Assembly (NCBI GenBank): GCA_014156375.1
Contig: RQJH01000001.1
Location: 1-64,000, forward strand
Direction: 5' to 3'
DNA length: 64,000 nt
Source of the DNA: Enterobacteriaceae bacterium 89
GTDB taxonomy: Bacteria; Pseudomonadota; Gammaproteobacteria; Enterobacterales; Enterobacteriaceae
Below the pieces are notes generated by a model. That model had not been told where the DNA came from, ran no database searches, and worked only from the letters and a program-made list of their open reading frames with translations. Both the position numbers and the translations under genes were made by a program. How positions within the stretch are numbered: the first letter of the stretch is position 1; each line of letters starts with the position of its first letter. This document shows, in pieces, positions 1 to 9,151 of this stretch.

Positions 1-116
1 AATTAAACTTCGTAATGAATTACGTATGTTCACTCAGAGACTTGGTATTCATTTTTCGTCTTGCGACGTTAAGAATCCATGTCACTTTGAGTGCCCACAC
101 AGATTGTCTGATAAAT

Positions 117-156
117 TGTTAAAGAGCAGTTGCGACGCGCTTTAGCGCTCTGTCGC
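117..156 (-). promoter_or_regulatory. rRNA antitermination site (boxB hairpin and boxA)
   Basis: The minus strand carries TGCTCTTTAACA (117-128), the rrn boxA that recruits NusB/NusE. It is preceded by a boxB-like hairpin with stems 132-136/152-156 and 137-140/145-148 around a TAAA loop. It should make the rRNA transcript resistant to Rho. Confidence 0.9.
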
Positions 157-166
157 GAGGTGGCGT

Positions 167-194
167 ATATTACGCTTTCCTCATTCAGAGTCAA
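167..194 (-). promoter_or_regulatory. rRNA promoter P2
   Basis: On the minus strand TTGACT (189-194), a 16-base spacer and TAATAT (167-172) lie about 120 bases downstream of P1, the usual spacing of tandem rrn P1/P2 promoters. Confidence 0.85.
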
Positions 195-286
195 GCGTTT
201 ATTTTCGCTTTTCTCTGTCGGCGTTTCCGAAGAAACCCTTTCAACCCGGCGGCTTGCTTGCCGTTGCTCCGTGTCGATGGAGGCGC

Positions 287-345
287 ATTATAGGGAGCTG
301 CCGAGGAATGACAAGCGGAAAAACACATTTTTATTTCAACCGCTC
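287..345 (-). promoter_or_regulatory. rRNA promoter P1 with UP element
   Basis: On the minus strand there is TTGTCA (309-314), a 16-base spacer and TATAAT (287-292), followed by a GC-rich discriminator. An A/T-rich tract (about 319-345) sits where the UP element binds the alpha subunit C-terminal domain. This is the architecture of growth-rate and ppGpp/DksA controlled rrn P1 promoters; transcription should start near 280. Confidence 0.9.
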
Positions 346-363
346 ATCTTTTCGCCGCAACGC

Positions 364-930
364 CTATTTATTCTGCTTTTTGATAGCTTCAGGCAGCGCG
401 GCAAGGCTATCAATCACCCAATCAGCTGCTTTTTCAGCCTCTTCGGTCACTGGCTTACCGGTACGAACCAGAATCTTTGTTCCCACACCCGCCGCCGCTG
501 CTGCCTGCATATCTTCGAGCTTGTCGCCTACCATATAGGAAGCGCTCATATCTATATGAAGGAAATCACGTGCAGAGATGAACATCCCTGGATGCGGCTT
601 GCGACAGTCACACGTCTGACGGAACTCTTCAACGGTTCCCTGCGGATGATGCGGACAATAATAGATACCGTCCAGATCCACACCGCGGTCTGCCAAAGAC
701 CAGTCCATCCATTCAGTCAGCGTTTCAAATTGCGCTTCGGTAAATTTGCCTCGAGCGATACCGGACTGGTTCGTCACCACAACCAGCGCATAGCCCATAG
801 CCTTGAGTTCGCGCATGGCATCGATGACGCCATCAATAAACTCGAACTCATCGATTTCGTGCACATAACCATGATCGACATTAATAGTGCCATCACGGTC
901 AAGAAAAATAGCGGGAACGGTTTTTGCCAC
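364..930 (-). CDS. gmhB: D-glycero-beta-D-manno-heptose-1,7-bisphosphate 7-phosphatase
   Basis: GmhB removes the 7-phosphate from heptose bisphosphate in the ADP-heptose pathway that supplies the LPS inner core; it is cytoplasmic. The 188-residue protein is of the HAD superfamily: the DxDGT nucleophile motif is near residue 11, and a VVTNQSG motif and a Cys/His zinc-binding cluster (around CPHHP and CDCRKPHPG) follow, as in the histidinol-phosphatase-like subgroup. The start is GTG at 930, preceded by AGGAG at a 7-base gap. It lies upstream of the rRNA operon in the same direction, as in E. coli. Confidence 0.96.
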   Translation of the reverse strand: MAKTVPAIFLDRDGTINVDHGYVHEIDEFEFIDGVIDAMRELKAMGYALVVVTNQSGIARGKFTEAQFETLTEWMDWSLADRGVDLDGIYYCPHHPQGTVEEFRQTCDCRKPHPGMFISARDFLHIDMSASYMVGDKLEDMQAAAAAGVGTKILVRTGKPVTEEAEKAADWVIDSLAALPEAIKKQNK

Positions 931-1013
931 CGGTTTGCTCCTGAATAAGGCATGAACGCCTAGTATCTCATGTTTCCCTGGGCAAGAAAGTGTTCATTAT
1001 CGCCTGCACCGGA

Positions 1014-1044
1014 TTGATTTAGACGTCTGGATGCCTTAACATCC
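1014..1044 (+). promoter_or_regulatory. metNIQ promoter with MetJ operator
   Basis: A perfect met box AGACGTCT (1021-1028) is followed by two weaker 8-base repeats (1029-1036, 1037-1044), the tandem arrangement bound by MetJ with S-adenosylmethionine. A candidate promoter, TTGATT (1014-1019) and TAACAT (1037-1042) with a 17-base spacer, overlaps the operator. Repression in methionine excess is known for this operon in E. coli; the exact promoter is inferred. Confidence 0.8.
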
Positions 1045-1120
1045 ATTTCATTGACGGCCATCGCCGCTATCTAATAGCAGAAAATGCCACGGCAAAACTT
1101 CATACGATAATAAATAGCTA

Positions 1121-2152
1121 ATGATCAAACTTTCGAATATCACCAAAGTGTTCCAGCAGGGGACCAGAACCATTCAGGCACTCAATGATGTGAGCCTGCA
1201 TGTTCCTGCCGGACAAATTTATGGCGTCATCGGCGCTTCAGGGGCGGGTAAAAGCACCCTGATCCGCTGCGTCAATTTACTCGAGCGCCCAACCCAGGGA
1301 AGCGTTCTGGTAGATGGTCAGGATTTGACGGCTCTTTCTGAATCTCAGTTAACCAAAGCTCGTCGTCAGATTGGCATGATTTTCCAGCACTTTAACCTGC
1401 TGGCCTCACGGACCGTATTTGGCAACGTGGCCTTACCGCTGGAACTGGACAACACGCCTAAAGACGAAATCAAGCGCCGGGTCACCGAGCTGCTGGATCT
1501 GGTGGGTCTTGCGGATAAGCACGACAGCTACCCGGCAAACCTGTCCGGTGGACAGAAACAACGCGTGGCGATTGCCCGTGCTTTAGCCAGCAATCCAAAA
1601 GTGCTGCTGTGTGACGAAGCCACCAGCGCCCTGGATCCGGCCACCACCCGTTCGATTCTGGAACTGCTGAAAGACATTAACCGTCGTCTCGGTCTGACCA
1701 TCCTGCTCATCACCCATGAAATGGACGTGGTGAAACGCATCTGTGACTGCGTAGCGGTGATCAGCAACGGTCAGTTGATTGAACAGGACACCGTAAGCGA
1801 AGTGTTCTCTCATCCTAAAACGCCGCTGGCCCAGCAGTTTATTCAGTCCACGCTGCACCTTGATATCCCGGAAGACTATCTGGCTCGTCTGAAGCCAGAG
1901 CAGCACGCAAACAGCGTACCGATGCTGCGTATGGAATTCACAGGACAGTCCGTTGACGCACCGCTGCTGTCAGAAACAGCGCGTCGTTTTAACGTCAATA
2001 ACAACATTATTAGCGCGCAGATGGATTACGCCGGTGGCGTGAAGTTCGGCATCATGCTGACCGAAATGCACGGCACTCCTGAAGATACGCAAGCCGCCAT
2101 TAACTGGCTGAACGAACACCATGTGAAAGTAGAGGTACTGGGTTATGTCTGA
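1121..2152 (+). CDS. metN: D/L-methionine ABC transporter ATP-binding protein
   Basis: MetN is the ATPase of the MetNIQ importer for D- and L-methionine. In the 343 residues the Walker A motif GASGAGKST is at 38-46, the LSGGQ signature at 141-145 and Walker B VLLCDE at 161-166. The C-terminal region (about 265-343) is the NIL/ACT-like domain through which internal methionine inhibits the transporter. It is the first gene of metNIQ, behind a MetJ operator, and its end overlaps metI by 8 bases. There is no strong Shine-Dalgarno sequence before the ATG. Confidence 0.98.
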   Translation: MIKLSNITKVFQQGTRTIQALNDVSLHVPAGQIYGVIGASGAGKSTLIRCVNLLERPTQGSVLVDGQDLTALSESQLTKARRQIGMIFQHFNLLASRTVFGNVALPLELDNTPKDEIKRRVTELLDLVGLADKHDSYPANLSGGQKQRVAIARALASNPKVLLCDEATSALDPATTRSILELLKDINRRLGLTILLITHEMDVVKRICDCVAVISNGQLIEQDTVSEVFSHPKTPLAQQFIQSTLHLDIPEDYLARLKPEQHANSVPMLRMEFTGQSVDAPLLSETARRFNVNNNIISAQMDYAGGVKFGIMLTEMHGTPEDTQAAINWLNEHHVKVEVLGYV

Positions 2153-2798
2153 GCCGATGATGTGGTTACTGGCGCGTGGCGTCTGGGAAACATTGGCGAT
2201 GACCTTTGTTTCCGGTTTCTTTGGGTTTGTTCTGGGCCTGCCGGTTGGCGTGCTGCTGTATGTCACTCGTCCTGACCAAATCGCCGAGAACGTGAAGCTG
2301 TACCGTACGCTGTCTGCGCTGGTTAACATTTTCCGTTCGATTCCGTTCATTATCCTGCTGGTATGGATGATCCCTTTCACCCGCGTGATTGTCGGTACCT
2401 CTATTGGCCTGCAGGCCGCCATCGTTCCACTGACCGTTGGCGCCGCACCGTTTATTGCCCGTATGGTGGAAAACGCCCTGCTGGAAATCCCAACGGGTCT
2501 GATTGAAGCTTCCCGCGCAATGGGCGCGACCGTCATGCAGATCGTGCGTAAAGTTCTGCTGCCGGAAGCGTTGCCGGGTCTGGTCAACGCAGCAACCATT
2601 ACTTTAATTACCCTGGTTGGCTACTCCGCCATGGGTGGCGCAGTAGGTGCCGGCGGTCTGGGGCAGATTGGCTATCAGTACGGCTATATCGGTTACAACG
2701 CTACGGTTATGAACACCGTGCTGGTATTACTGGTGGTTCTGGTTTATTTAATTCAGTTCTCTGGCGATCGCATCGTGCGGGCTGTCACTCACAAGTAA
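2145..2798 (+). CDS. metI: D/L-methionine ABC transporter permease
   Basis: MetI is the inner-membrane permease of MetNIQ. The 217-residue protein is hydrophobic, with about five transmembrane segments and a cytoplasmic EAA-type loop (EASRAMGA, near residue 124) that contacts MetN. It overlaps the end of metN, implying translational coupling, and ends 41 bases before metQ. Length and sequence agree with E. coli MetI. Confidence 0.98.
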   Translation: MSEPMMWLLARGVWETLAMTFVSGFFGFVLGLPVGVLLYVTRPDQIAENVKLYRTLSALVNIFRSIPFIILLVWMIPFTRVIVGTSIGLQAAIVPLTVGAAPFIARMVENALLEIPTGLIEASRAMGATVMQIVRKVLLPEALPGLVNAATITLITLVGYSAMGGAVGAGGLGQIGYQYGYIGYNATVMNTVLVLLVVLVYLIQFSGDRIVRAVTHK

Positions 2799-2839
2799 CG
2801 TTACACACAACATACAACTCTAAGAGTTAAGGAAGAAAT

Positions 2840-3655
2840 ATGGCGTTCAAGTTTAAGACCTTTGCGGCAGTGGGTGCCCTGATTGGTTCTCTGGCACTGG
2901 TGGGTTGCGGTCAGGATGAAAAAGATCCTAACCACATCAAAGTTGGCGTGATCGTGGGTGCGGAACAGCAGGTCGCGGAAGTAGCGCAGAAAGTGGCTAA
3001 AGAGAAATATGGCCTGGACGTAGAGCTGGTGACCTTTAACGATTACGTGCTGCCAAACGAAGCGCTGAGCAAAGGTGATATCGACGCCAACGCCTTCCAG
3101 CACAAACCTTATCTGGATCAGCAGATCAAAGATCGTGGCTACAAACTGGTTCCGGTTGGCAACACCTTTGTTTACCCAATCGCTGGCTACTCCAAGAAAA
3201 TCAAATCTCTGGATGAACTGCAGCCGGGCTCCCAGATTGCGGTACCAAACGATCCAACCAACCTCGGTCGCTCCCTGCTGCTGCTGCAGAAAGTGGGTCT
3301 GATTAAACTGAAAGACGGCATTGGCCTGCTGCCAACCGTTCTTGACGTCACCGAGAACCCAAAAAACCTGAAGATTGTTGAACTGGAAGCGCCACAGCTG
3401 CCGCGTTCTCTGGACGATGCACAGATTGCCCTGGCGGTTATCAACACCACCTATGCAAGCCAGATTGGTCTGACTCCAGCGAAAGACGGCATCTTTGTGG
3501 AAGACAAAGACTCCCCGTACGTGAACCTGATTGTCGCTCGTGAAGACAACAAAGACGCGGAAAACGTGAAGAAATTCGTTGAGGCCTATCAGTCTGACGA
3601 AGTGTACGAAGCGGCCAACAAGATCTTCAACGGCGGCGCTGTTAAAGGCTGGTAA
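2840..3655 (+). CDS. metQ: Methionine-binding lipoprotein
   Basis: MetQ is the substrate-binding protein that delivers methionine to MetNI. The 271-residue precursor has a signal peptide ending in a lipobox (LVGC, Cys23), so it is membrane anchored in the periplasm, and the rest is an NlpA/MetQ-type binding fold. A Shine-Dalgarno AAGGAAG precedes the ATG. It is the last gene of the operon and is followed by an intrinsic terminator. Confidence 0.98.
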   Translation: MAFKFKTFAAVGALIGSLALVGCGQDEKDPNHIKVGVIVGAEQQVAEVAQKVAKEKYGLDVELVTFNDYVLPNEALSKGDIDANAFQHKPYLDQQIKDRGYKLVPVGNTFVYPIAGYSKKIKSLDELQPGSQIAVPNDPTNLGRSLLLLQKVGLIKLKDGIGLLPTVLDVTENPKNLKIVELEAPQLPRSLDDAQIALAVINTTYASQIGLTPAKDGIFVEDKDSPYVNLIVAREDNKDAENVKKFVEAYQSDEVYEAANKIFNGGAVKGW

Positions 3656-3681
3656 TCTTTTCACAAAGTAATATCATTCAG

Positions 3682-3705
3682 GACGGGCTTTTTGCCCGTC
3701 TTGTT
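3682..3705 (+). terminator. Rho-independent terminator of metNIQ
   Basis: A 7-bp GC-rich stem, GACGGGC (3682-3688) with GCCCGTC (3694-3700), has a T-rich loop and is followed by TTGTTATTT. Confidence 0.85.
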
Positions 3706-3762
3706 ATTTATGCAGTCAGCTGATTCAATGACTTTTGGTTTACTACTGTTTGAGGAAAAATT

Positions 3763-4167
3763 ATGCGTGCTTTACCGATCTGTTGTCTTGCCCTCATTCT
3801 GAGTGGCTGCTCGATGTTTAACAGATCTCCTGTTCAACCCGTACAAAGCACCGCAACACCTCCGAAAACGGAACCTGCTAAACCAAAAGTCTCACGTCCG
3901 GCGCCGGTAAGAATTATTACCAATGCTGAAGATCTGGTCGGCAAGCCGTTCCGCGATCTGGGTGAAGTCAGCGGCGAATCCTGCCAGGCCTCAAACCAGG
4001 ACTCCCCACCTAATATCCCAACGGCTCGTAAGCGTCTGCAGATTAATGCTGCGAAGATGAAAGCTAACGCCGTTCTGCTGCACAGCTGCGAAGTCACCAG
4101 CGGAACGCCGGGCTGCTATCGCCAGGCCGTCTGCCTGGGTTCAGCGCTCAACGTTTCGGCTAAATGA
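3763..4167 (+). CDS. rcsF: Outer-membrane lipoprotein RcsF, sensor of the Rcs phosphorelay
   Basis: RcsF senses outer-membrane and peptidoglycan damage and activates the Rcs phosphorelay through IgaA; it is threaded through BamA-OMP complexes. The 134-residue precursor has a lipobox LSGC (Cys16), a proline-rich linker (about 22-50) and the four cysteines C74, C109, C118 and C124 that form the non-consecutive disulfides in the E. coli protein. TGAGGA precedes the ATG. It overlaps trmO by ATGA. Confidence 0.97.
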   Translation: MRALPICCLALILSGCSMFNRSPVQPVQSTATPPKTEPAKPKVSRPAPVRIITNAEDLVGKPFRDLGEVSGESCQASNQDSPPNIPTARKRLQINAAKMKANAVLLHSCEVTSGTPGCYRQAVCLGSALNVSAK

Positions 4168-4871
4168 GTGGTTTTTCCTTTGGGCAGATAGGGGTTATCC
4201 GCTCGCCTTATAAAGAGAAGTTTGCCGTTCCGCGCCAGCCTGGGCTGGTGCAACACGGTCACGGCGAGCTGCATCTGCTGCCGCCGTATAATCAGGCCGA
4301 TGCCGTTCGCGGTCTGGAAGCCTTCAGCCACCTTTGGGTGCTGTTTGTGTTTCATCAGACAATGGAAGGTGGCTGGCGTCCGACGGTCCGCCCTCCCCGT
4401 TTGGGCGGCAACGCTCGCATGGGTGTCTTCGCCACACGTTCTACTTTTCGCCCTAATCCCATCGGCATGTCGCTCGTCGAACTGAAAGGCATTCGCTGCC
4501 AGAAGGATCAGGTCATCCTGCAACTGGGCAGCCTTGATTTGGTTGACGGCACTCCAGTCGTCGACATCAAGCCCTACCTGCCCTTCGCGGAAGCCCTGCC
4601 CGAAGCCGAAGCCAGCTACGCGCAGCAGGCACCGATAGCCAGCGTGGCGGTCAGCTTTACTCCAGAACTCGAAACTCAGTTCCCACAGCTGGAAAAACGT
4701 TACCCGCATCTTCGTGCTTTTATTATGGATGTGCTGGCTCAGGATCCACGACCTGCGTATCGTAAAGGTGAGGAAACGGGAAAAACCTATGCCGTCTGGT
4801 TACACGATTTTAACGTTCGCTGGCGCGTGACTGACGCCGGGTTTGAAGTCTTTGCACTGGAAGCCCGCTAA
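4164..4871 (+). CDS. trmO: tRNA (N6-threonylcarbamoyladenosine(37)-N6)-methyltransferase
   Basis: TrmO (formerly YaeB/TsaA) methylates t6A37 to m6t6A in tRNA-Thr using S-adenosylmethionine. The 235-residue protein begins with the family's typical segment (IGVIRSPY) and has conserved RPTVRPPRLGGN and TRSTFRPNPIG motifs of the TsaA-like beta-barrel. It overlaps the rcsF stop by 4 bases (ATGA), although the functions are unrelated. It is followed by the proS promoter region. Confidence 0.95.
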   Translation: MSGFSFGQIGVIRSPYKEKFAVPRQPGLVQHGHGELHLLPPYNQADAVRGLEAFSHLWVLFVFHQTMEGGWRPTVRPPRLGGNARMGVFATRSTFRPNPIGMSLVELKGIRCQKDQVILQLGSLDLVDGTPVVDIKPYLPFAEALPEAEASYAQQAPIASVAVSFTPELETQFPQLEKRYPHLRAFIMDVLAQDPRPAYRKGEETGKTYAVWLHDFNVRWRVTDAGFEVFALEAR

Positions 4872-4888
4872 TTTTCTCCTCCTCTCTT

Positions 4889-4917
4889 TTGACAACTCTG
4901 CCAGGCTGATAAACTAA
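4889..4917 (+). promoter_or_regulatory. Candidate proS promoter
   Basis: A consensus -35 TTGACA (4889-4894) lies between trmO and proS. The -10 is less clear: TAAACT (4910-4915) or AACTAA (4912-4917). Confidence 0.5.
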
Positions 4918-4933
4918 ACCACTTTTTTTGTAT

Positions 4934-4954
4934 CAGACGGGGTCCCCCCGTCTG
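4934..4954 (+). other. Perfect 9-bp hairpin in the proS leader
   Basis: CAGACGGGG (4934-4942) pairs exactly with CCCCGTCTG (4946-4954) across a 3-base loop, 30 bases before the proS ATG. No T-run follows, so it is not a typical terminator. Its role is unknown; it could affect translation or mRNA stability. Confidence 0.6.
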
Positions 4955-4984
4955 TACCGATCGTTCAAATGGAACCGTAATAAC

Positions 4985-6703
4985 ATGCGTACTAGTCAAT
5001 ATCTGCTCTCCACGCTGAAGGAGACACCAGCCGACGCCGAGGTTATCAGCCACCAGCTGATGCTTCGCGCCGGGATGATCCGCAAGCTCGCCTCCGGGTT
5101 ATACACCTGGCTGCCGACCGGCCTGCGCGTTCTGAAAAAAGTCGAAAACATCGTGCGTGAAGAGATGAACAACGCCGGTGCCATCGAGGTGTCTATGCCC
5201 GTGGTTCAGCCTGCGGACCTGTGGCAGGAAAGCGGTCGCTGGGAGCAGTACGGTCCGGAGCTGCTGCGTTTTGTCGATCGCGGCGAGCGTCCGTTTGTTC
5301 TCGGCCCAACGCATGAAGAAGTGATCACCGACCTGATCCGTAACGAGCTGAGCTCTTACAAACAGCTGCCGCTGAACTTCTTCCAGATCCAGACTAAGTT
5401 CCGTGACGAAGTTCGCCCGCGCTTTGGCGTGATGCGTTCCCGCGAATTCCTGATGAAAGATGCTTACTCTTTCCACACCTCTCAGGAATCTCTGCAGGAA
5501 ACCTATGACGCGATGTATGCGGCGTACAGCAAAATCTTCAGCCGTATGGGTCTGGATTTCCGTGCTGTTCAGGCTGATACCGGTTCTATCGGCGGTAGCG
5601 CTTCCCACGAGTTCCAGGTTCTGGCACAGAGCGGCGAAGACGATGTGATTTTCTCCGACTCTTCCGACTTCGCAGCCAACATTGAGTTTGCAGAAGCACT
5701 GGCACCAAAAGAGCCACGCGCAGCGGCCACTCAGGAAATGACTCAGGTTGATACGCCAAACGCGAAAACCATCGCTGAGCTGGTTGAGCAGTTCAATCTG
5801 CCGGTTGAGAAAACCGTCAAAACCCTGCTGGTGAAAGCGGTTGAAGACAGTGCCTATCCGCTGGTTGCTCTGCTGGTACGTGGCGATCACGAACTGAACG
5901 AAGTGAAAGCCGAGAAACTGCCACAGGTTGCCAGCCCGCTGACCTTCGCTACCGAAGCAGAAATTCGCGCAATCGTGAACGCAGGCCCAGGCTCACTTGG
6001 TCCGGTCAACATGCCAGTTCCTGTTGTGATTGACCGCACCGTTGCGGCAATGAGCGATTTCGCCGCAGGCGCCAACGTTGATGGGAAACACCTGTTTGGT
6101 ATCAACTGGGATCGCGACGTAGCAACCCCGGAAGTCGCGGACATCCGTAACGTGGTAGCCGGTGACCCAAGCCCGGACGGTCAGGGTACGCTGCTGATCA
6201 AACGCGGTATCGAAGTGGGCCACATCTTCCAGCTCGGCACCAAATATTCCGAAGCGATGAAAGCAGCGGTTCAGGGTGAAGACGGTCGTAACCAGACGCT
6301 GACTATGGGTTGTTACGGCATCGGCGTGACTCGCGTGGTGGCAGCGGCCATCGAGCAAAACCATGACGAGCGCGGGATCGTCTGGCCGGACAACATTGCT
6401 CCGTTCCAGGTCGCGATTCTGCCAATGAACATGCACAAATCCTATCGCGTTCAGGAGCTGGCAGAAAAACTGTATGCCGAGCTGCGCGCGCAGGGTATCG
6501 AAGTGCTGATGGATGACCGTAAAGAGCGTCCGGGCGTGATGTTTGCCGATATGGAACTGATCGGTATTCCGCACACCGTGGTTATCGGCGACCGTAACCT
6601 CGACAGCGACGACATTGAGTACAAATATCGCCGCAACGGTGAGAAGCAAATGATTAAAACCGGCGATATCCTTAACTATCTGGTTAAAGCTATCAAAGGG
6701 TAA
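4985..6703 (+). CDS. proS: Prolyl-tRNA synthetase
   Basis: ProS charges tRNA-Pro with proline in the cytoplasm. The start at 4985 gives 572 residues, the E. coli length; an upstream in-frame ATG at 4928 would add a non-conserved leader spanning a hairpin. The protein has the class II catalytic core (with the THEEVIT motif), the inserted editing domain of about 180 residues that clears Ala-tRNA-Pro, and a C-terminal anticodon-binding domain (from about 470). It is monocistronic, with its own promoter and terminator. Confidence 0.98.
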   Translation: MRTSQYLLSTLKETPADAEVISHQLMLRAGMIRKLASGLYTWLPTGLRVLKKVENIVREEMNNAGAIEVSMPVVQPADLWQESGRWEQYGPELLRFVDRGERPFVLGPTHEEVITDLIRNELSSYKQLPLNFFQIQTKFRDEVRPRFGVMRSREFLMKDAYSFHTSQESLQETYDAMYAAYSKIFSRMGLDFRAVQADTGSIGGSASHEFQVLAQSGEDDVIFSDSSDFAANIEFAEALAPKEPRAAATQEMTQVDTPNAKTIAELVEQFNLPVEKTVKTLLVKAVEDSAYPLVALLVRGDHELNEVKAEKLPQVASPLTFATEAEIRAIVNAGPGSLGPVNMPVPVVIDRTVAAMSDFAAGANVDGKHLFGINWDRDVATPEVADIRNVVAGDPSPDGQGTLLIKRGIEVGHIFQLGTKYSEAMKAAVQGEDGRNQTLTMGCYGIGVTRVVAAAIEQNHDERGIVWPDNIAPFQVAILPMNMHKSYRVQELAEKLYAELRAQGIEVLMDDRKERPGVMFADMELIGIPHTVVIGDRNLDSDDIEYKYRRNGEKQMIKTGDILNYLVKAIKG

Positions 6704-6721
6704 GTTCGCTTCCCCCAAAAC

Positions 6722-6753
6722 AAAAAACCAGCCGATAAAGGCTGGTTTTTTTT
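6722..6753. terminator. Bidirectional terminator between proS and nlpE
   Basis: ACCAGCC (6727-6733) pairs with GGCTGGT (6740-6746), flanked by an A-run on the left and an 8-base T-run on the right, so it can end both proS and the convergent nlpE transcript. Confidence 0.9.
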
Positions 6754-6775
6754 CACCCTGACAAAGGTCTCAGCG

Positions 6776-7480
6776 CTATTGCTGGCTGCACTCTTTACCC
6801 GGCATAAACTTCGCGCCTTTATCCGCTTTCAGCGTTTTCACCTGCTCGCCGGTGTCCGGATTCGCTTCCTGGATAAAGTGAGCTTCAACCACCAGCAGCA
6901 CCGGTTTCATCACATTGCCACGCGCTGCCGCATAGCCGCGTTCCAGTTCAGCATTGTTGGCAACGGCCACTCGTTTGCCGGTGGCACAGTCAGTGAAGGT
7001 TGCTGCATCCGCCATGTAGAAATACATGCCACGCATGGCCATCGGCGTTACGGGCAGGCTGGATTTGACCGGCTCCAGCGTGTAGTTCAGCTTAGAATCA
7101 ATCGGATTCCCTTCGCGATCCAGCATCTCCAGCTTATCGCCCTTCGCGCGATAGTAGGATTTCTCGCCCTGGCTGTCGGTCAGCACCAGCTTCTCCGCCG
7201 TGCGAGCCCAGGTGCCGTAAGAGCCGAAGGAGGAAGGTTCGTGGGACACGCCCTGATAGTGCTGATTCATCACCCAGGTGCCGTCTTTTGCCAGGAACAG
7301 CGAGGTTTCGATACCTTCACAGTCTGCACAAGGTATCACCCCGCGCCAGCTCTGCTGCATCGGCTGCAAAGCCGTTTCCTGCTGACCCGGCTTCAGCACC
7401 TGTTCGTCAGAGCGATTATTACAGCCCGGCAGCGCCAACAGAATCCCCATTGCCGCAAGGGCGACCAGTACCTTCTTCAC
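6776..7480 (-). CDS. nlpE: Envelope-stress lipoprotein NlpE (CutF)
   Basis: NlpE is the outer-membrane lipoprotein that activates the Cpx response on surface adhesion or lipoprotein/disulfide stress. The 234-residue precursor has lipobox LPGC (Cys20), an N-terminal domain with a C51-x-x-C54 motif and a C-terminal domain with a second cysteine pair (in TFTDC and near the C-terminus). It starts with GTG at 7480 preceded by AAGGA. arfB lies 31 bases upstream in the same direction. Confidence 0.95.
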   Translation of the reverse strand: MKKVLVALAAMGILLALPGCNNRSDEQVLKPGQQETALQPMQQSWRGVIPCADCEGIETSLFLAKDGTWVMNQHYQGVSHEPSSFGSYGTWARTAEKLVLTDSQGEKSYYRAKGDKLEMLDREGNPIDSKLNYTLEPVKSSLPVTPMAMRGMYFYMADAATFTDCATGKRVAVANNAELERGYAAARGNVMKPVLLVVEAHFIQEANPDTGEQVKTLKADKGAKFMPGKECSQQ

Positions 7481-7511
7481 CTTAATTTCCTTATGCTGTT
7501 GCTGTTTTTCA

Positions 7512-7934
7512 TCAGTCGCCGGAATGCCGTACTTTTCCGCGCATCGCTTTAACTGAAGACTTTTGTGATTTGGACGCCAGCCGACGCTCTTTCGAGGCCC
7601 TTGTCGGCCTGGTGGCGCGGCGCGCTTTTTGTTCCGTGGTCAGCGTCTGGATCACGGAAACCAGCCGGGCAAGTGCCGCTTCGCGGTTCATTTCCTGGCT
7701 GCGATATTCCTGTGCCTTAATAATTATCACGCCATCAGCGGTAATGAGATGATGGCTGGCGGCCAGAAGCCGCTCCTTATAATACTCTGGCAGGCTTGAG
7801 GCCCGGATGTCAAAGCGCAGGTGAATCGCCGTTGAGGTCTTATTCACGTGCTGCCCACCCGCTCCCTGCGCCCGGATCGCCGTAATTTCTACCTCTTCAT
7901 CGGCAAGCGATACCTGCCGGGAGATAACAATCAT
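7512..7934 (-). CDS. arfB: Alternative ribosome-rescue factor (peptidyl-tRNA hydrolase)
   Basis: ArfB (YaeJ) hydrolyses peptidyl-tRNA on ribosomes stalled without a stop codon, as a backup to tmRNA and ArfA. The 140-residue protein has the catalytic GGQ motif at 26-28 within the release-factor-like domain, then a basic C-terminal tail (rich in Lys and Arg, from about 103) that enters the empty mRNA channel. It overlaps the yaeQ stop by ATGA. Confidence 0.97.
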   Translation of the reverse strand: MIVISRQVSLADEEVEITAIRAQGAGGQHVNKTSTAIHLRFDIRASSLPEYYKERLLAASHHLITADGVIIIKAQEYRSQEMNREAALARLVSVIQTLTTEQKARRATRPTRASKERRLASKSQKSSVKAMRGKVRHSGD

Positions 7935-8476
7935 TGTGCCAGTTGCCAGCTAACAGGATTAATTTCCAGATTATTCCGATCGTCCGATAGCCAGATAGTC
8001 CCTTCCTGCAACGTCGCCTGCAGGGACATATTCCGCGCAGCAAGTGTGGTTAAGTGGTTCAGTTTGGCATCGTCGAAATACCAGATGCTGAGGTTGGCAT
8101 ATCCCGCCAGCGCGGCCTGATTTTGCTGCCACCAGATTTCAGCCGCCCTGCTGTTGTAGGTAAACAGAGCGACCTGCTTAGAACGGGAACAAGCTTTCTT
8201 GATTCGGCGCTCTTCCGGCAGGCCCATCTCAATCCACAGATCGACGCCAAGATGATCGTTCAGCAGCCACACTTCAGGCTCGTCATCCGCACTTAAGCCA
8301 CGCGTGAACTGCAGTCGCTCGTCGGCATACATAATCCATGCCAGCAGACGCAGCATCATTCTCTCTTCCGTTTCGGAAGGATGGCGGGCCAGCGTCAGGC
8401 TGGCATCGAGGAACTGGTTACGGTCGAGATCGGCCACATTGACCGCTGCTTTATAAATTGTCGCTTTCAGCGCCAT
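7931..8476 (-). CDS. yaeQ: YaeQ family protein, PD-(D/E)XK nuclease-like fold, function uncertain
   Basis: This 181-residue protein matches the YaeQ family over its full length. The family has a restriction-endonuclease-like fold, but its cellular role is not established; an early RfaH-related suppressor report is not firm evidence of function. It overlaps arfB by 4 bases and is probably cotranscribed with arfB and nlpE. It is divergent from yaeP across a 195-base gap. Confidence 0.93.
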   Translation of the reverse strand: MALKATIYKAAVNVADLDRNQFLDASLTLARHPSETEERMMLRLLAWIMYADERLQFTRGLSADDEPEVWLLNDHLGVDLWIEMGLPEERRIKKACSRSKQVALFTYNSRAAEIWWQQNQAALAGYANLSIWYFDDAKLNHLTTLAARNMSLQATLQEGTIWLSDDRNNLEINPVSWQLAQ

Positions 8477-8583
8477 GATTTAACTCCTGAAAATTGGCGG
8501 TCATTGTACCGAAATCGACGCTAAAAGGCTGTTGCCAATTCGCGGCAAGAGGGCTCATCCTGCTGATATTGCTTAAATGGGTA

Positions 8584-8592
8584 TGGTATAGT
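8584..8592 (+). promoter_or_regulatory. Candidate extended -10 promoter of yaeP-rof
   Basis: TGG followed by TATAGT (8587-8592) forms an extended -10 element about 80 bases upstream of yaeP. No good -35 sits at 17 bases, which is tolerated for extended -10 promoters. Confidence 0.5.
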
Positions 8593-8671
8593 CACCTTGC
8601 TAAACAGAGTTTATCTTCGTAGGCTTAAACCTGCATCCCACAGTTGAGTCAGAACGCTGACAGGAGGGCAT

Positions 8672-8872
8672 GTGGAAAATTATTGTGAGTTAATCCGCAA
8701 GCGGTATGCGGAAATAGCCAGCGGAGATCTGGGATATATTCCGGATGCGCTGGGTTGTGTGCTAAAAATATTGAATGAAGTGGCGTCCGACGACGCGATT
8801 TCAGAGTCGGTCAGGGAAAAGGCAGCCTATGCGGCGGCAAACTTACTGGTGAGCGATTATGTCAATGAATGA
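8672..8872 (+). CDS. yaeP: UPF0253 family protein YaeP
   Basis: This 66-residue acidic, probably helical protein matches E. coli YaeP along its length; its function is not known. The start is GTG at 8672 with a strong AGGAGG upstream. An ATG three bases earlier is out of frame. Its last 14 bases overlap rof, so the two are likely cotranscribed and coupled in translation. Confidence 0.93.
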   Translation: MENYCELIRKRYAEIASGDLGYIPDALGCVLKILNEVASDDAISESVREKAAYAAANLLVSDYVNE

Positions 8873-9119
8873 GTCTTATCAACCCATCAACTGTGATGAC
8901 TATGACAACCTCGAGCTCGCCTGCCAGCACCATCTGTTGTTAACGCTGGAGCTGAAAGACGGCGAAGTGCTGAAGGCGAAAGCCAGTGACTTAGTCTCAC
9001 GTAAAAACGTCGAGTATCTCGTCGTAGAAGCCGAAGGCGAAAGCCGGGAGCTGCGACTCGATAAAATCGCGAGCTTCAGCCACCCGGAAATCGGTACCGT
9101 GGTGGTCAGCGTTGAGTAA
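8859..9119 (+). CDS. rof: Rho-binding antiterminator Rof
   Basis: Rof (YaeO) binds the primary RNA-binding region of hexameric Rho and inhibits Rho-dependent termination. The protein is 86 residues from the ATG at 8859; a second ATG at 8865 would give 84. The first is better placed behind GGTGAG. The sequence ([18 protein letters not shown]) is almost identical to E. coli Rof. It overlaps yaeP and is followed by a terminator. Confidence 0.94.
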   Translation: MSMNESYQPINCDDYDNLELACQHHLLLTLELKDGEVLKAKASDLVSRKNVEYLVVEAEGESRELRLDKIASFSHPEIGTVVVSVE

Positions 9120-9127
9120 TCCTTAAG

Positions 9128-9151
9128 CGGGCAGTGTTACTGCCCGTTTTT
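9128..9151 (+). terminator. Terminator of yaeP-rof, overlapping the tilS 3' end
   Basis: CGGGCAGT (9128-9135) pairs with ACTGCCCG (9139-9146), followed by TTTTT. The right arm covers the last codons of convergent tilS. Confidence 0.85.

Larger units (their letters stand above)
1..280 (-). other. 5' leader of an rRNA operon (16S gene lies just outside the window)
   Basis: Read on the minus strand, this stretch matches the conserved enterobacterial pre-16S leader: boxB hairpin, boxA, then the segment leading towards the RNase III processing region. The mature 16S 5' end should lie a few tens of bases beyond position 1, so no rRNA gene is claimed. Its position downstream of gmhB in the same direction matches rrnH of E. 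coli, which is inference from synteny. Confidence 0.9.

Noticed and set aside
1-130. Part of a 16S rRNA gene at the left edge
   Set aside because: The sequence is pre-16S leader; the mature 5' end is not reached in this window.
130-948. 272-codon open frame on the plus strand over gmhB and the rRNA leader
   Set aside because: It is antisense to gmhB and runs through rRNA promoters P1 and P2; no sign of a real protein.
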